DNA of 64,000 nt from AC2028 sp002373595 (GTDB lineage: Bacteria > Bacillota > Clostridia > Lachnospirales > Lachnospiraceae). Each line of letters begins with the position of its first letter. The stretch's first letter is position 1. The notes under the pieces were generated by a model, which was not told where the DNA came from, ran no database searches, and worked only from the letters and a program-made list of their open reading frames with translations. Shown here piece after piece: positions 33,532 through 42,487 of the stretch. Location of the stretch: assembly GCA_946616365.1 (NCBI GenBank), contig CAMOIX010000008.1, positions 1-64,000 on the forward strand, written 5' to 3'. A program made the position numbers and the translations under genes.

Positions 33532-34419
33532 ATGAAACAGACGGATGAAAAAAAGATAATTAAGAGACTTTCAAATGTGGGTATATTTGGAAATGTGGTG
33601 CTGGCTGCATTTAAGCTTGTCGCCGGACTCCTCGGAAGGTCCGGAGCCATGATATCCGATGCGGTGCATTCACTTTCGGATGTATTTGCCACATTTGTCG
33701 CATATATCGGTGTCAGGATGTCCATGCAGGCGGAGGATGAGGAGCATCCTTACGGACATGAGAGACTTGAATGCGTGGCTTCGCTCATACTCGGACTCAT
33801 ACTCGCAGGTACCGGTCTCGGTATCGGATATGCGGGAGTGCGCAAGCTCGCCTTTGAAAGTGATGCGATAGAGATACCGACAGTGCTTCCCCTTATCGCA
33901 GCGGTAGTGTCGATCGCCGTGAAAGAGGGAATGTACAGATATACTATGTACCACGCAAAGAGGCTTGATTCTGCAGCTTTTAAGGCGGATGCATGGCACC
34001 ACAGAACGGACGCTTTTTCATCCGTCGGTTCGTTCATAGGTATAGGACTGGCGAGACTTGGACTGCCCTTTATGGATCCGGTCGTCAGTATCATCATATG
34101 CCTGCTCATCATCAAGGTGGCTTATGATATCGTACGTGATGCGATAAACAAGATGCTCGATACATCATGTGACAGCGCATTTGAGGCTAAGGTGCGGGCT
34201 TTTGTCGAGACACAGGAGGGCGTGATCAATATCGATCTCCTGCGTACGAGGCAGTTCGGAAATAAGATCTATATCGATCTCGAGATCGCAGTACAGAGAG
34301 ATATATCGCTTATAGAAGCTCATAATATTGCAGAGAATGTACATGAAAATGTTGAGCATGAATTCCCCAATGTAAAGCACGTCATGATACATGTGAATCC
34401 CGCTGAGCCGATCGGCTGA
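33532..34419 (+). CDS. Cation diffusion facilitator transporter
   Basis: The product has 295 residues from the ATG at 33532, favoured by GGGAG 8 nt upstream over TTG and ATG codons further 5'. Six helices form the membrane domain. Helix 2 carries ISDAVHSLSD (usual metal-binding HxxxD pattern) and helix 5 carries ADAWHHRTDAFSS, the HxxxD pair of CDF metal/proton antiporters. A cytoplasmic domain of about 80 residues ends in HVMIHVNP. Substrates in the family include Zn, Fe, Mn and Co; which one applies here is not clear. It stands alone between two regulatory regions. Confidence 0.94.
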   Translation: MKQTDEKKIIKRLSNVGIFGNVVLAAFKLVAGLLGRSGAMISDAVHSLSDVFATFVAYIGVRMSMQAEDEEHPYGHERLECVASLILGLILAGTGLGIGYAGVRKLAFESDAIEIPTVLPLIAAVVSIAVKEGMYRYTMYHAKRLDSAAFKADAWHHRTDAFSSVGSFIGIGLARLGLPFMDPVVSIIICLLIIKVAYDIVRDAINKMLDTSCDSAFEAKVRAFVETQEGVINIDLLRTRQFGNKIYIDLEIAVQRDISLIEAHNIAENVHENVEHEFPNVKHVMIHVNPAEPIG

Positions 34420-34475
34420 CGCAACATCTGCGGAGTCTTGCAAATTGGCAACTGCCGAATAAACGATCTGATAAA

Positions 34476-34489
34476 CGAACAAATGTTCT
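34476..34489 (+). promoter_or_regulatory. LexA (SOS) box upstream of uvrB
   Basis: CGAACAAATGTTCT matches the gram-positive LexA consensus CGAACRNRYGTTYC at all but the last base. It lies just upstream of the uvrB -35, so DNA damage should induce uvrBA. Confidence 0.88.
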
Positions 34490-34498
34490 AAAAATTTG

Positions 34499-34527
34499 TA
34501 GACATGTTTTTCAAAGAATGGTACACT
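34499..34527 (+). promoter_or_regulatory. uvrB promoter
   Basis: TAGACA (34499-34504), a 17-bp spacer and TACACT (34522-34527) form a moderate sigma-A promoter 9 bp after the LexA box. The -10 lies in the left arm of the inverted repeat at 34516-34545. Confidence 0.65.
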
Positions 34528-34545
34528 AGTTGCAGTGTGCCATTC
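34516..34545 (+). terminator. Inverted repeat/likely CDF terminator overlapping the uvrB -10
   Basis: GAATGGTACACT (34516-34527) pairs with AGTGTGCCATTC (34534-34545) with one wobble, around a 6-nt loop and before ATTTTAT. It may terminate the CDF transcript (about 100 nt after its stop) or serve as an operator. Confidence 0.5.
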
Positions 34546-34568
34546 ATTTTATATGAGGATCAGGGCAA

Positions 34569-36545
34569 ATGGACTTCGAATTACACTCGGATTACAAGCC
34601 CACCGGCGACCAGCCGCAGGCTATAAAGGAATTAGTGGACGGTTTCAAAGCGGGCAACCAGTTTGAAACCCTGCTTGGCGTGACCGGATCCGGTAAGACA
34701 TTTACCATGGCGAACGTCATTCAGGAGCTGCAGAAACCGACGCTGATCATTTCCCATAACAAGACCCTGGCAGGCCAGCTCTACGGGGAGATGAAGGAAT
34801 TCTTCCCGAATAATGCCGTGGAATATTTCGTCAGTTACTACGATTATTACCAACCGGAGGCCTATGTTCCTCAGTCCGATACATATATTGCGAAGGATTC
34901 CTCGATCAATGATGAGATAGACAGACTCAGGCTCTCGGCGACAGCTTCGCTGTCCGAGAGAAGAGATGTGATCGTTGTAGCCAGTGTATCCTGCATATAC
35001 GGACTGGGCAGCCCCGACGAATACAAGGGTATGATACTCTCGCTCAGACCCGGACAGAAGATCGACAGGGACGATGCTGTGCGCGCTCTTGTTGATATGC
35101 AGTATGAGCGAAATGATATAGACAAAAAGCCGGGATGCTTCAGAGTACACGGAGATGTCGTGGAGGTATATCCCGCTCAGGGCGGAGAGTATCTCTGCCG
35201 CATAGAGTGGTTCGGTGATGAGATAGACCGTATTGCACAGGTGGAGCCTCTGAACGGCAAGATGAAGTCTACACTGTCGCATCTGGCGATCTTCCCGGCG
35301 TCGCACTATGTCGTATCACCCGACAGGATCAAGATCGCTTGCAACGATATAGAGAAAGAGCTCGAAGAGAGAGTTAAATATTTCAAGGGCGAAGACAGAC
35401 TTATAGAGGCACAGAGGATAGCGGAGAGGACAAACTTCGATGTTGAGATGCTGCGGGAGACGGGCTTTTGCTCGGGGATAGAGAACTATTCGAGACATCT
35501 CTCGGGACTGCCTGCAGGCGTGCCTCCTATGACACTCATGGATTTCTTCCCCGATGATTTCCTCATTATAATAGACGAGTCGCATATGACTGTACCGCAG
35601 ATAAGGGCGATGTATGCCGGTGACAGATCGAGGAAGAATACCTTAGTTGACTATGGATTCAGATTACCGTCGGCACTCGACAACAGACCTCTTAATTTCG
35701 AGGAATTCGAATCGCATATTGATCAGATGCTCTTCGTATCGGCGACACCGTCCACATATGAAGCGGAGCACGAACTCCTGCGCGCAGAGCAGGTCATCAG
35801 ACCGACAGGGCTTCTCGATCCGGAAGTGAGCGTGCGGCCTGTAGAGGGACAGATCGACGATCTGATATCGGAGATCAGGAAAGAGACAGCGAAACACTCC
35901 AAGGTCATGATCACTACGCTCACCAAACGTATGGCGGAGGATCTCACATCATATCTGAAAGAGGTCGGTATCAGAGTTAAGTACATGCACTCGGATGTAG
36001 AAGCGCTTGAACGTGCGAGGATCATAAGGCAGATGAGGCTGGATGAATTTGATGTGCTCGTTGGTATCAATCTGCTGCGTGAGGGACTCGATATCCCTGA
36101 GATTACGCTCGTCGCGATACTCGATGCGGATAAGGAAGGATTCTTAAGGAGTGAGACGAGTCTCATCCAGACGATAGGAAGAGCGGCACGTAACTCGGAA
36201 GGGCATGTCATCATGTATGCGGACGAGATGACCGACTCGATGAAAAATGCGATCGATGAGACGAACAGACGTCGCGAGATCCAGATGGCATATAACAAAG
36301 AACACGGGATCACACCCAAGACGATACAGAAGTCGGTAAGAGATCTCATCAGTATATCCAAGGAGATAGCGCGTGAAGAGATCGCTTGGGAGAAGGATCC
36401 CGAGTCGATGAACAAGACTGAACTGAAGGCACTGATCGCCAAGACAGAGAAGCAGATGAGGAAGGCTGCGGCAGAGCTTGATTTCGAATCAGCCGCACAG
36501 CTCAGAGATCAGATGAACGAACTTAAGAAGAGATTGGAAGAATAA
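34569..36545 (+). CDS. uvrB: Excinuclease ABC subunit B
   Basis: UvrB (658 residues, normal length) verifies DNA damage handed over by UvrA and recruits UvrC. Walker A GVTGSGKT lies near residues 38-45. The beta-hairpin region YYDYYQPEAYVPQSDTYI is intact, and the helicase Walker B IIIDESH is near 333-339. The C-terminal UVR coiled coil (about 620-655) binds UvrC. GAGGAT precedes the ATG. It is 1 nt from uvrA, and the LexA box upstream marks it as an SOS gene. Confidence 0.98.
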   Translation: MDFELHSDYKPTGDQPQAIKELVDGFKAGNQFETLLGVTGSGKTFTMANVIQELQKPTLIISHNKTLAGQLYGEMKEFFPNNAVEYFVSYYDYYQPEAYVPQSDTYIAKDSSINDEIDRLRLSATASLSERRDVIVVASVSCIYGLGSPDEYKGMILSLRPGQKIDRDDAVRALVDMQYERNDIDKKPGCFRVHGDVVEVYPAQGGEYLCRIEWFGDEIDRIAQVEPLNGKMKSTLSHLAIFPASHYVVSPDRIKIACNDIEKELEERVKYFKGEDRLIEAQRIAERTNFDVEMLRETGFCSGIENYSRHLSGLPAGVPPMTLMDFFPDDFLIIIDESHMTVPQIRAMYAGDRSRKNTLVDYGFRLPSALDNRPLNFEEFESHIDQMLFVSATPSTYEAEHELLRAEQVIRPTGLLDPEVSVRPVEGQIDDLISEIRKETAKHSKVMITTLTKRMAEDLTSYLKEVGIRVKYMHSDVEALERARIIRQMRLDEFDVLVGINLLREGLDIPEITLVAILDADKEGFLRSETSLIQTIGRAARNSEGHVIMYADEMTDSMKNAIDETNRRREIQMAYNKEHGITPKTIQKSVRDLISISKEIAREEIAWEKDPESMNKTELKALIAKTEKQMRKAAAELDFESAAQLRDQMNELKKRLEE

Positions 36546-36546
36546 G

Positions 36547-39414
36547 ATGGCTGCAAAAAAGAAAGAAGAAAATACGGTTGTAAAGATACTCCCCAAGGAT
36601 ATGATCCGTGTAAGGGGAGCCAAAGAGAATAATCTCCAGAGCCTCAATGTGGACATCCCGAGAAACGCACTGGTAGTTATGACAGGTGTGTCAGGTTCAG
36701 GAAAATCTTCGCTTGCATTTGATACTATCTATGCAGAGGGACAGAGACGCTATATGGAGTCACTTTCTTCCTATGCGAGGCAGTTCCTCGGACAGATGGA
36801 GAAGCCGGATGTGGAGTCGATAGAAGGACTCTCTCCCGCTATATCGATAGATCAGAAATCAACCAACAGAAACCCTCGTTCCACTGTGGGTACCGTTACG
36901 GAGATCTATGACTACTTCAGACTGCTGTATGCGAGGATAGGTATACCGCACTGCCCCGAATGCGGACGACCCATCGAGAGACAGACTGTCGATCAGATGG
37001 TGGACCGTATCATGGCGCTCGCCGAAGGAACCAAGATTCAAGTGCTCGCTCCTGTGGTAAGAGGCAGAAAAGGTCAGCATGAGAAGGTGATAGACCGCGC
37101 GAGAAAAGGCGGCTACGGAAGAGTGCGTGTCGACGGACTGATGTATGATCTCTCCGAGGACATAGTACTCGACAAGAATATCAAGCATAATATCGATATC
37201 GTGGTGGACAGACTCATCATTAAGCAGGGTATCGAGAAGAGACTTACCGATTCGGTTGAGACCGTGCTGGGATTGACGGACGGGCTTCTGAATATCGATG
37301 TCGTAGACGGTGAGACACTCACTTTCTCAACGAGCTATGCCTGCCCCGATTGCGGTATCAGCGTGACTGAGGTTGAGCCGAGGAGCTTTTCATTCAACAA
37401 TCCTTTCGGTGCCTGCCCTGCATGCTCGGGACTCGGTTACAAGATGGAATTCGACGCGGATCTCATGATCCCGGATCAGAGTCTGTCGATAAATGACGGT
37501 GCGATAGCAGTACTCGGATGGCAGTCATGCGCCGATGAAGGCAGCTTTACAAATGCTGTATTAAAGGCGCTCTGCAAGAAGTTTAAGTTCGATCTGGACA
37601 CTCCTTTTGAGGATTATCCCGACAAGATCAAAGACATACTCCTTAACGGAACGGATGTGGAAGTCGATGTTCACTACAGCGGACAGAGAGGATCGGGAGT
37701 ATATCCGATCGCTTTTGAGGGGCTTGTTAAAAATGTCGAGCGCAGATACAGGGAGACTTTCTCGGAGTCGAGCAAAGCGGAGTATGAGACTTTCATGCGC
37801 ATCACGCCCTGCGACGAGTGCCACGGCATGAGACTTAAGAAGGAATCTCTCGCTGTCACCGTGGGAGACAAGAATATATACGAGATGACCAATCTCTCTG
37901 TCACCGATCTCAAGGCTTTCCTTGAAGGATTAAAACTCAGCAGGCAGCAGTCGATCATAGGTGAGAGGATATTAAAGGAGATAAAGGGAAGAGTCGGATT
38001 CCTTGCCGATGTAGGACTTGATTATCTGACGCTCTCGCGTGCAACGGCTACTCTCTCCGGAGGAGAGGCACAGAGGATCAGACTTGCGACACAGATAGGA
38101 TCGGGACTTGTAGGAGTGTGCTATATCCTGGATGAGCCCAGCATAGGACTTCACCAGAGAGATAATGATAAGCTGCTGGCCACTCTTAAGCATCTGCGCG
38201 ATCTCGGCAATACGCTGCTCGTCGTAGAGCACGACGAGGATACTATGCGTGCGGCTGATTTCATTGTCGATGTAGGACCCGGAGCGGGATCGCACGGAGG
38301 TAAGGTGGTTGCCACCGGAACGGCTGAGGAGATCATGCAGGTCAAGGAGTCTGTAACCGGAGCATACCTTAGCGGAAGGATTAAGATCCCCGTACCGGAG
38401 ACGAGGAGAAAGCCGACCGGATGGATCACGGTAAAGGGCGCAGAGGAGAATAACCTCAAAAATATTGATGTTAAGTTCCCGCTGGGGATATTTACCTGCG
38501 TAACCGGAGTATCGGGCTCCGGAAAGAGCTCTCTGGTAAATGAGATACTCTACAAAGCGCTTGCAAAGAAACTTAACCGTGCGCGTACTATCCCGGGTAA
38601 GCATAAGAGCATAACGGGCGTCGAAAAACTTGATAAGGTGATCTGCATAGATCAGAGCCCTATAGGCAGGACCCCCAGATCCAATCCTGCTACATATACC
38701 GGAGTATTTGATATGATAAGAGATCTCTTTGCTTCCACTCAGGATGCGAGAGCAAAGGGATACAGCAAGGGCAGATTCTCTTTCAATGTAAAGGGCGGAA
38801 GATGCGAAGCCTGCAGTGGAGACGGTATCATCAAGATCGAGATGCATTTCCTTCCCGATGTATATGTTCCCTGTGAGGTCTGCGGCGGAAAGAGATACAA
38901 CAGAGAGACGCTCGATGTTAAGTATAAGGGGAAGAGTATCTTCGATGTGCTTGATATGAGAGTAGAGGAGGCTTTGAAATTCTTTGAGAATACACCGTCG
39001 ATAAGGAATAAGATACAGACGCTGTATGATGTCGGATTGGGATATATCAAACTCGGACAGCCTTCGACGGAGCTTTCCGGAGGAGAAGCGCAGAGGATCA
39101 AGCTCGCAACCGAACTCTCCAGACGCAGCACGGGCAAGACGATATACATACTCGACGAGCCCACGACGGGACTTCACTTTGCGGATGTTCACAAGCTTGT
39201 AGATATACTTCACAGACTTGCCGACGGTGGCAATACTGTAGTCGTTATTGAGCACAATCTCGATGTGATAAAGTGTGCGGACTATATCATAGATATGGGA
39301 CCCGAGGGAGGAGACCGCGGAGGCACGGTTATCGCGGAGGGCACTCCGGAGGAGATAGCCAAAGTCAAAGAATCATATACGGGTCAGTATGTTAAGAGGA
39401 TGCTGAAGAAATAA
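36547..39414 (+). CDS. uvrA: Excinuclease ABC subunit A
   Basis: UvrA (955 residues, normal length) is the damage-sensing ABC ATPase of nucleotide excision repair. Two ATPase modules are present, with Walker A GVSGSGKS in both halves and two LSGGEAQR signatures. Zinc-finger cysteines are conserved in the first module (CPECGRP, CPDC, CPACSGLG) and the second (CEACSGDG, CEVCGGKR). It is cotranscribed with uvrB. Its start codon follows the uvrB stop by 1 nt and is reached from a ribosome site inside the uvrB 3' end (GGAAGAATAAG). Confidence 0.98.
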   Translation: MAAKKKEENTVVKILPKDMIRVRGAKENNLQSLNVDIPRNALVVMTGVSGSGKSSLAFDTIYAEGQRRYMESLSSYARQFLGQMEKPDVESIEGLSPAISIDQKSTNRNPRSTVGTVTEIYDYFRLLYARIGIPHCPECGRPIERQTVDQMVDRIMALAEGTKIQVLAPVVRGRKGQHEKVIDRARKGGYGRVRVDGLMYDLSEDIVLDKNIKHNIDIVVDRLIIKQGIEKRLTDSVETVLGLTDGLLNIDVVDGETLTFSTSYACPDCGISVTEVEPRSFSFNNPFGACPACSGLGYKMEFDADLMIPDQSLSINDGAIAVLGWQSCADEGSFTNAVLKALCKKFKFDLDTPFEDYPDKIKDILLNGTDVEVDVHYSGQRGSGVYPIAFEGLVKNVERRYRETFSESSKAEYETFMRITPCDECHGMRLKKESLAVTVGDKNIYEMTNLSVTDLKAFLEGLKLSRQQSIIGERILKEIKGRVGFLADVGLDYLTLSRATATLSGGEAQRIRLATQIGSGLVGVCYILDEPSIGLHQRDNDKLLATLKHLRDLGNTLLVVEHDEDTMRAADFIVDVGPGAGSHGGKVVATGTAEEIMQVKESVTGAYLSGRIKIPVPETRRKPTGWITVKGAEENNLKNIDVKFPLGIFTCVTGVSGSGKSSLVNEILYKALAKKLNRARTIPGKHKSITGVEKLDKVICIDQSPIGRTPRSNPATYTGVFDMIRDLFASTQDARAKGYSKGRFSFNVKGGRCEACSGDGIIKIEMHFLPDVYVPCEVCGGKRYNRETLDVKYKGKSIFDVLDMRVEEALKFFENTPSIRNKIQTLYDVGLGYIKLGQPSTELSGGEAQRIKLATELSRRSTGKTIYILDEPTTGLHFADVHKLVDILHRLADGGNTVVVIEHNLDVIKCADYIIDMGPEGGDRGGTVIAEGTPEEIAKVKESYTGQYVKRMLKK

Positions 39415-39437
39415 AAAAAGCCCGCGCTCGCGGGCTT
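39411..39437 (-). terminator. Terminator between uvrA and the convergent glycosyltransferase
   Basis: AAGCCCGCG (39418-39426) and CGCGGGCTT (39429-39437) form a GC-rich hairpin. The A-tract at 39413-39419 becomes a U-tract on the minus strand, so it serves the glycosyltransferase best. It could also slow plus-strand polymerase after uvrA. Confidence 0.85.
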
Positions 39438-39449
39438 GAACTTTCTCGT

Positions 39450-40238
39450 TTATATTGTCTTTACTCCGTCGCGATATCCTTTTTTCATGAGTTTGCGAGC
39501 TTCTTTGTAAGGAAACTCTGCACAGAATTCCTTACGATTCTTAAAAAGCCATCTGAATGCGCGTATCGGTGCCATTACGCGGCCGTAGAGCTCGCGATAG
39601 AGCACTCCTCTGTCGTAGAAGAATTTCTCATTATATCCGGTGAACCATGTGGAAGGTCTGGGGATCTCCTCGCCGATCAGGATGGGAGACTTGAACATCT
39701 TAAGGCCGGCTCTTGCCGCATCTCTTAAGAAGAGGCTGTCCTCGCCGTTGCTGTACTTGGCTCCCCCTCCGAAGTACAGGCTGAAGCGGATCCCCTTATC
39801 CATGAGCTTAGCTCTCTTCGCAGCGATGCTGTATGCGGGATATCGGCCCGAATTGAACCCATATACCCTTCCAAAGCTGTCATTCCAGTAAGTTCGCCTC
39901 TCATCACATACCTTTACGTTAAAGAGGATAAGATCGGCATCCGGGTGGGCTTCGAACTCGGAGAGCACCTTTTCGGCGCAGTCCGCCTCATAGACGATAT
40001 CCTCGTCGCCGAAGAGGACGATATCTGCGGAAGCGGCCTCGAGAGCAGTATTTCTGGACAGACCGACCCCTCTCCGGTCACGGTCTATCTCATAAACCTT
40101 ATGTCCGACCAGGTCAAAGGAATCCTCTCTGTCATAGCTGCACTGGTTAACAATGACGGCATCTGCGCTAAGATGCATCGTCTCGCCCAGTTCTTTTACA
40201 TTTTTATCAACGCATGATATCAGGTGTTCGAATCTCAT
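39450..40238 (-). CDS. Family 2 glycosyltransferase
   Basis: The product has 262 residues from the ATG at 40238; a much longer reading frame runs upstream but crosses the promoter region. RRGVGLSRNTALEAASADIVLFGDED is the GT-A core, with DED as the metal/nucleotide-sugar-binding DxD-like motif. FGGGAKYSNGEDSLFLRDA is the typical acceptor/catalytic-base region. No membrane helix is evident. It probably adds a sugar to a cell-surface glycan. The -10 TACAAT ends 7 nt before the ATG and no ribosome site is present, so the mRNA is predicted to be leaderless. Confidence 0.88.
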   Translation of the reverse strand: MRFEHLISCVDKNVKELGETMHLSADAVIVNQCSYDREDSFDLVGHKVYEIDRDRRGVGLSRNTALEAASADIVLFGDEDIVYEADCAEKVLSEFEAHPDADLILFNVKVCDERRTYWNDSFGRVYGFNSGRYPAYSIAAKRAKLMDKGIRFSLYFGGGAKYSNGEDSLFLRDAARAGLKMFKSPILIGEEIPRPSTWFTGYNEKFFYDRGVLYRELYGRVMAPIRAFRWLFKNRKEFCAEFPYKEARKLMKKGYRDGVKTI

Positions 40239-40244
40239 AGGGTA

Positions 40245-40273
40245 ATTGTACCGCAGAGCGGGGGTTTTTGAAA
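40245..40273 (-). promoter_or_regulatory. Promoter of the minus-strand glycosyltransferase
   Basis: On the minus strand TTTCAA (40273-40268), a 17-bp spacer and TACAAT (40250-40245) place the start site at or next to the A of the ATG at 40238. Confidence 0.6.
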
Positions 40274-40305
40274 GAAGCATATTTGGGCAAAAAAGTGATA
40301 TTTTT

Positions 40306-40340
40306 CGCCACTTGTGGCGAGGGTCCCGATTTGGTAAAAT
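40306..40340 (+). promoter_or_regulatory. Promoter of the plus-strand glycosyltransferase with palindrome
   Basis: TTGTGG (40312-40317), a 17-bp spacer and TAAAAT (40335-40340) place initiation at the A of the ATG at 40347. A perfect inverted repeat CGCCACTTGTGGCG (40306-40319) covers the -35 and could be an operator. Confidence 0.6.
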
Positions 40341-40346
40341 ACTGAT

Positions 40347-41384
40347 ATGGTCAGTATTAGCGTATGCATGATAGTCAAAAACGAAGAAAGAGTACTCGCA
40401 AGGTGCCTTGACTCGCTTCAGGGTATCTATGATGAGCTTGTGATCGTTGATACCGGTTCTACCGATTCTACGAAGGAGATCGCTGCGCGCTATACGGACA
40501 AGATATACGATTTCGAATGGGTCTTTGATTTCTCGGCTGCGAGGAATTTCGCTTTTTCCAAAGCTACATGTGATTATATCTATTCTGCTGACGCTGATGA
40601 GGTGCTTGATGACCTCAACAGGGACAGATTCCTTGTACTTAAGGATAAGCTCCTCACCGAGATAGATATCGTCCAGATGAAGTACGGCAATCAGCTTCAT
40701 CACGGTACGGTCTACAATTTCAACGAAGAATTAAGGCCCAAACTCTTCAAGAGGCTCAGACCCTTCGTCTGGGAGGAGCCCGTGCATGAGCAGGTGAGAC
40801 TGTCACCGGTTATCTTTGACAGTGATATCGTGATCACCCATATGCCTGAGAATAACCACAGCGGAAGGGATCTGGCTATATTCGGACGCCAGATAGAAGA
40901 GGGACATGTCCTTTCCAAGAGGCTCTTTGATATGTTTGCACGAGAGATGTACCTCTGCGGAGAGGGTGAAGAATTCCGCAGGTATACGGCATACTTTGAG
41001 GCGGCTGTTGCCGACACCTCGAGAAGTGCCGATGAAGTCAAGGAAGCGTGCGTCATATCGGCCAAGGCAGCCAGACTTGACGGTGATGTGGTCAGATTTT
41101 TCAAGTATGCAACCAAGCTTATGGTAGACGATCCCGGATCCGAGATATGCATCGAGATGGGCAGGATATACGAGGATAAGGGAGATCTCGAGGAAGCTGC
41201 GATATGGTATTACAATGCAGGATTTGAGACTTTGCCGCTCATGTGCGTGAAGGCCGCAAACGAAGAGGCGGCAGCAGGTCTCGTGAGCGTATATAAAAAG
41301 ATGGGAGTTCCGGAGGCTGCGGATTCGTTCGTCGCCGATATTGAGGCGAGGATACGCAGCATGAACCCCGAAGGAGATTTGTGA
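40347..41384 (+). CDS. Family 2 glycosyltransferase with C-terminal helical repeats
   Basis: The 345-residue protein begins SISVCMIVKNEERVLARCL with VIVDTGSTDST, the GT2 nucleotide-binding core, and carries YSADADEVL as its DxD motif. The C-terminal half (about 215-340) is helical and TPR-like. It resembles the SunS/TPR-GT2 group that glycosylates proteins or glycans. No Shine-Dalgarno sequence precedes the ATG and the -10 lies 7 nt upstream, so a leaderless mRNA is predicted. The stop overlaps the hisC start by 1 nt. Confidence 0.9.
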   Translation: MVSISVCMIVKNEERVLARCLDSLQGIYDELVIVDTGSTDSTKEIAARYTDKIYDFEWVFDFSAARNFAFSKATCDYIYSADADEVLDDLNRDRFLVLKDKLLTEIDIVQMKYGNQLHHGTVYNFNEELRPKLFKRLRPFVWEEPVHEQVRLSPVIFDSDIVITHMPENNHSGRDLAIFGRQIEEGHVLSKRLFDMFAREMYLCGEGEEFRRYTAYFEAAVADTSRSADEVKEACVISAKAARLDGDVVRFFKYATKLMVDDPGSEICIEMGRIYEDKGDLEEAAIWYYNAGFETLPLMCVKAANEEAAAGLVSVYKKMGVPEAADSFVADIEARIRSMNPEGDL

Positions 41385-42448
41385 TGAAACTGGAGGACAA
41401 TATTCGTAAGGTTATCCCGTATGTAGCAGGGGAGCAGCCTAAGGATAAGAATATCATCAAGATCAATACAAACGAATGTCCCTATCCGCCCGCACCCGGC
41501 GTGCAGAGGCTGATCGAGGGACTTTCTTATGCTGACTTAAGGCTTTACCCCGATCCCAACGTGAGCGCGCTGACCGAAGCGTTGGCTAAAAGATACGGAG
41601 TGGACAGCGACAGAGTCTTTGTCGGAGTTGGTTCCGATGATGTTTTGAATGTGGCTTTTGTGACATATTTCAACTCGGGTAAGCCGATCCTTTTCCCGGA
41701 TGTTACATATTCATTCTACGATGTATGGGCTGATCTGTACGGGATACCGTACAAGACCGTACCGCTTAAGGATGACTGGAGCCTTGATGTCGATGCTTTC
41801 TGCAATGCGGGAGAAGTCGGCGGTATCATATTCCCCAACCCTAACGCGCCTACAGGTCTGGCAGCGGGACTTTCGGATATTGAGAAGATAGTGAAAGCCC
41901 ATCCCGAATGCGTAGTGATAGTCGATGAAGCATATGTTGATTTCGGTGCAGAGAGCGCGCTTTCACTCATCGATAAATACGAGAATCTCGTCGTGGTACA
42001 GACCTTCTCCAAGTCGAGAGCGATGGCCGGACTCAGAGTCGGATATGCGATAAGCAATCGTAAGCTTATAAAGTATCTTGAGGATGTAAAATTCTCAATC
42101 AATTCATATACGATGAACAGACCTTCCATCGAGCTCGGAGTTGAAGCGGTACGCGATGAGGAGTATTTCCGGAGCATACTTAAGAGGATCATCGCAACCA
42201 GAGAAAAGACGAAGAATGCTTTACGCGAACTCGGTTTTTCTTTCCCTGATTCGAGCGCAAACTTTATCTTTGCATCGCATGACAGAATCCCCGCATCCGG
42301 GATTTTTGAGTATCTGAAGAGCAAGGGTATATATGTCAGATACTGGAATAAGCCGAGGATAAATAACTGTCTGCGCATCACGATAGGCACCGATGAACAG
42401 ATGGATAAATTCATAGAGACCCTCAAGGAGATGCCGGGGATGCAATGA
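41384..42448 (+). CDS. hisC: Histidinol-phosphate aminotransferase
   Basis: This 354-residue fold-type I PLP enzyme converts imidazole-acetol phosphate to histidinol phosphate, with glutamate as amino donor. NTNECPYPPAPGV, DEAYVDFG and the PLP-lysine motif TFSKSRAMAGLRVGYA are typical of HisC. The ATG at 41384 is preferred over GTG at 41381 because AAGGAG is spaced better. No other his genes are in the window. Stand-alone HisC homologues can act on other substrates, so the exact role is less certain than the family. Confidence 0.85.
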   Translation: MKLEDNIRKVIPYVAGEQPKDKNIIKINTNECPYPPAPGVQRLIEGLSYADLRLYPDPNVSALTEALAKRYGVDSDRVFVGVGSDDVLNVAFVTYFNSGKPILFPDVTYSFYDVWADLYGIPYKTVPLKDDWSLDVDAFCNAGEVGGIIFPNPNAPTGLAAGLSDIEKIVKAHPECVVIVDEAYVDFGAESALSLIDKYENLVVVQTFSKSRAMAGLRVGYAISNRKLIKYLEDVKFSINSYTMNRPSIELGVEAVRDEEYFRSILKRIIATREKTKNALRELGFSFPDSSANFIFASHDRIPASGIFEYLKSKGIYVRYWNKPRINNCLRITIGTDEQMDKFIETLKEMPGMQ

Positions 42449-42487
42449 TATCCTGCATACAGACAGGAAGATTGAAAGGAAAAACAA

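Noticed and set aside
37972..39255. 427-residue antisense open frame opposite uvrA
   Set aside because: uvrA is intact and conserved through this whole stretch; the reverse frame has no start signals.
39450..40703. 417-residue version of the minus-strand glycosyltransferase
   Set aside because: The extra 155 residues run through the divergent promoters and the opposite gene and do not resemble a GT2 N-terminus.
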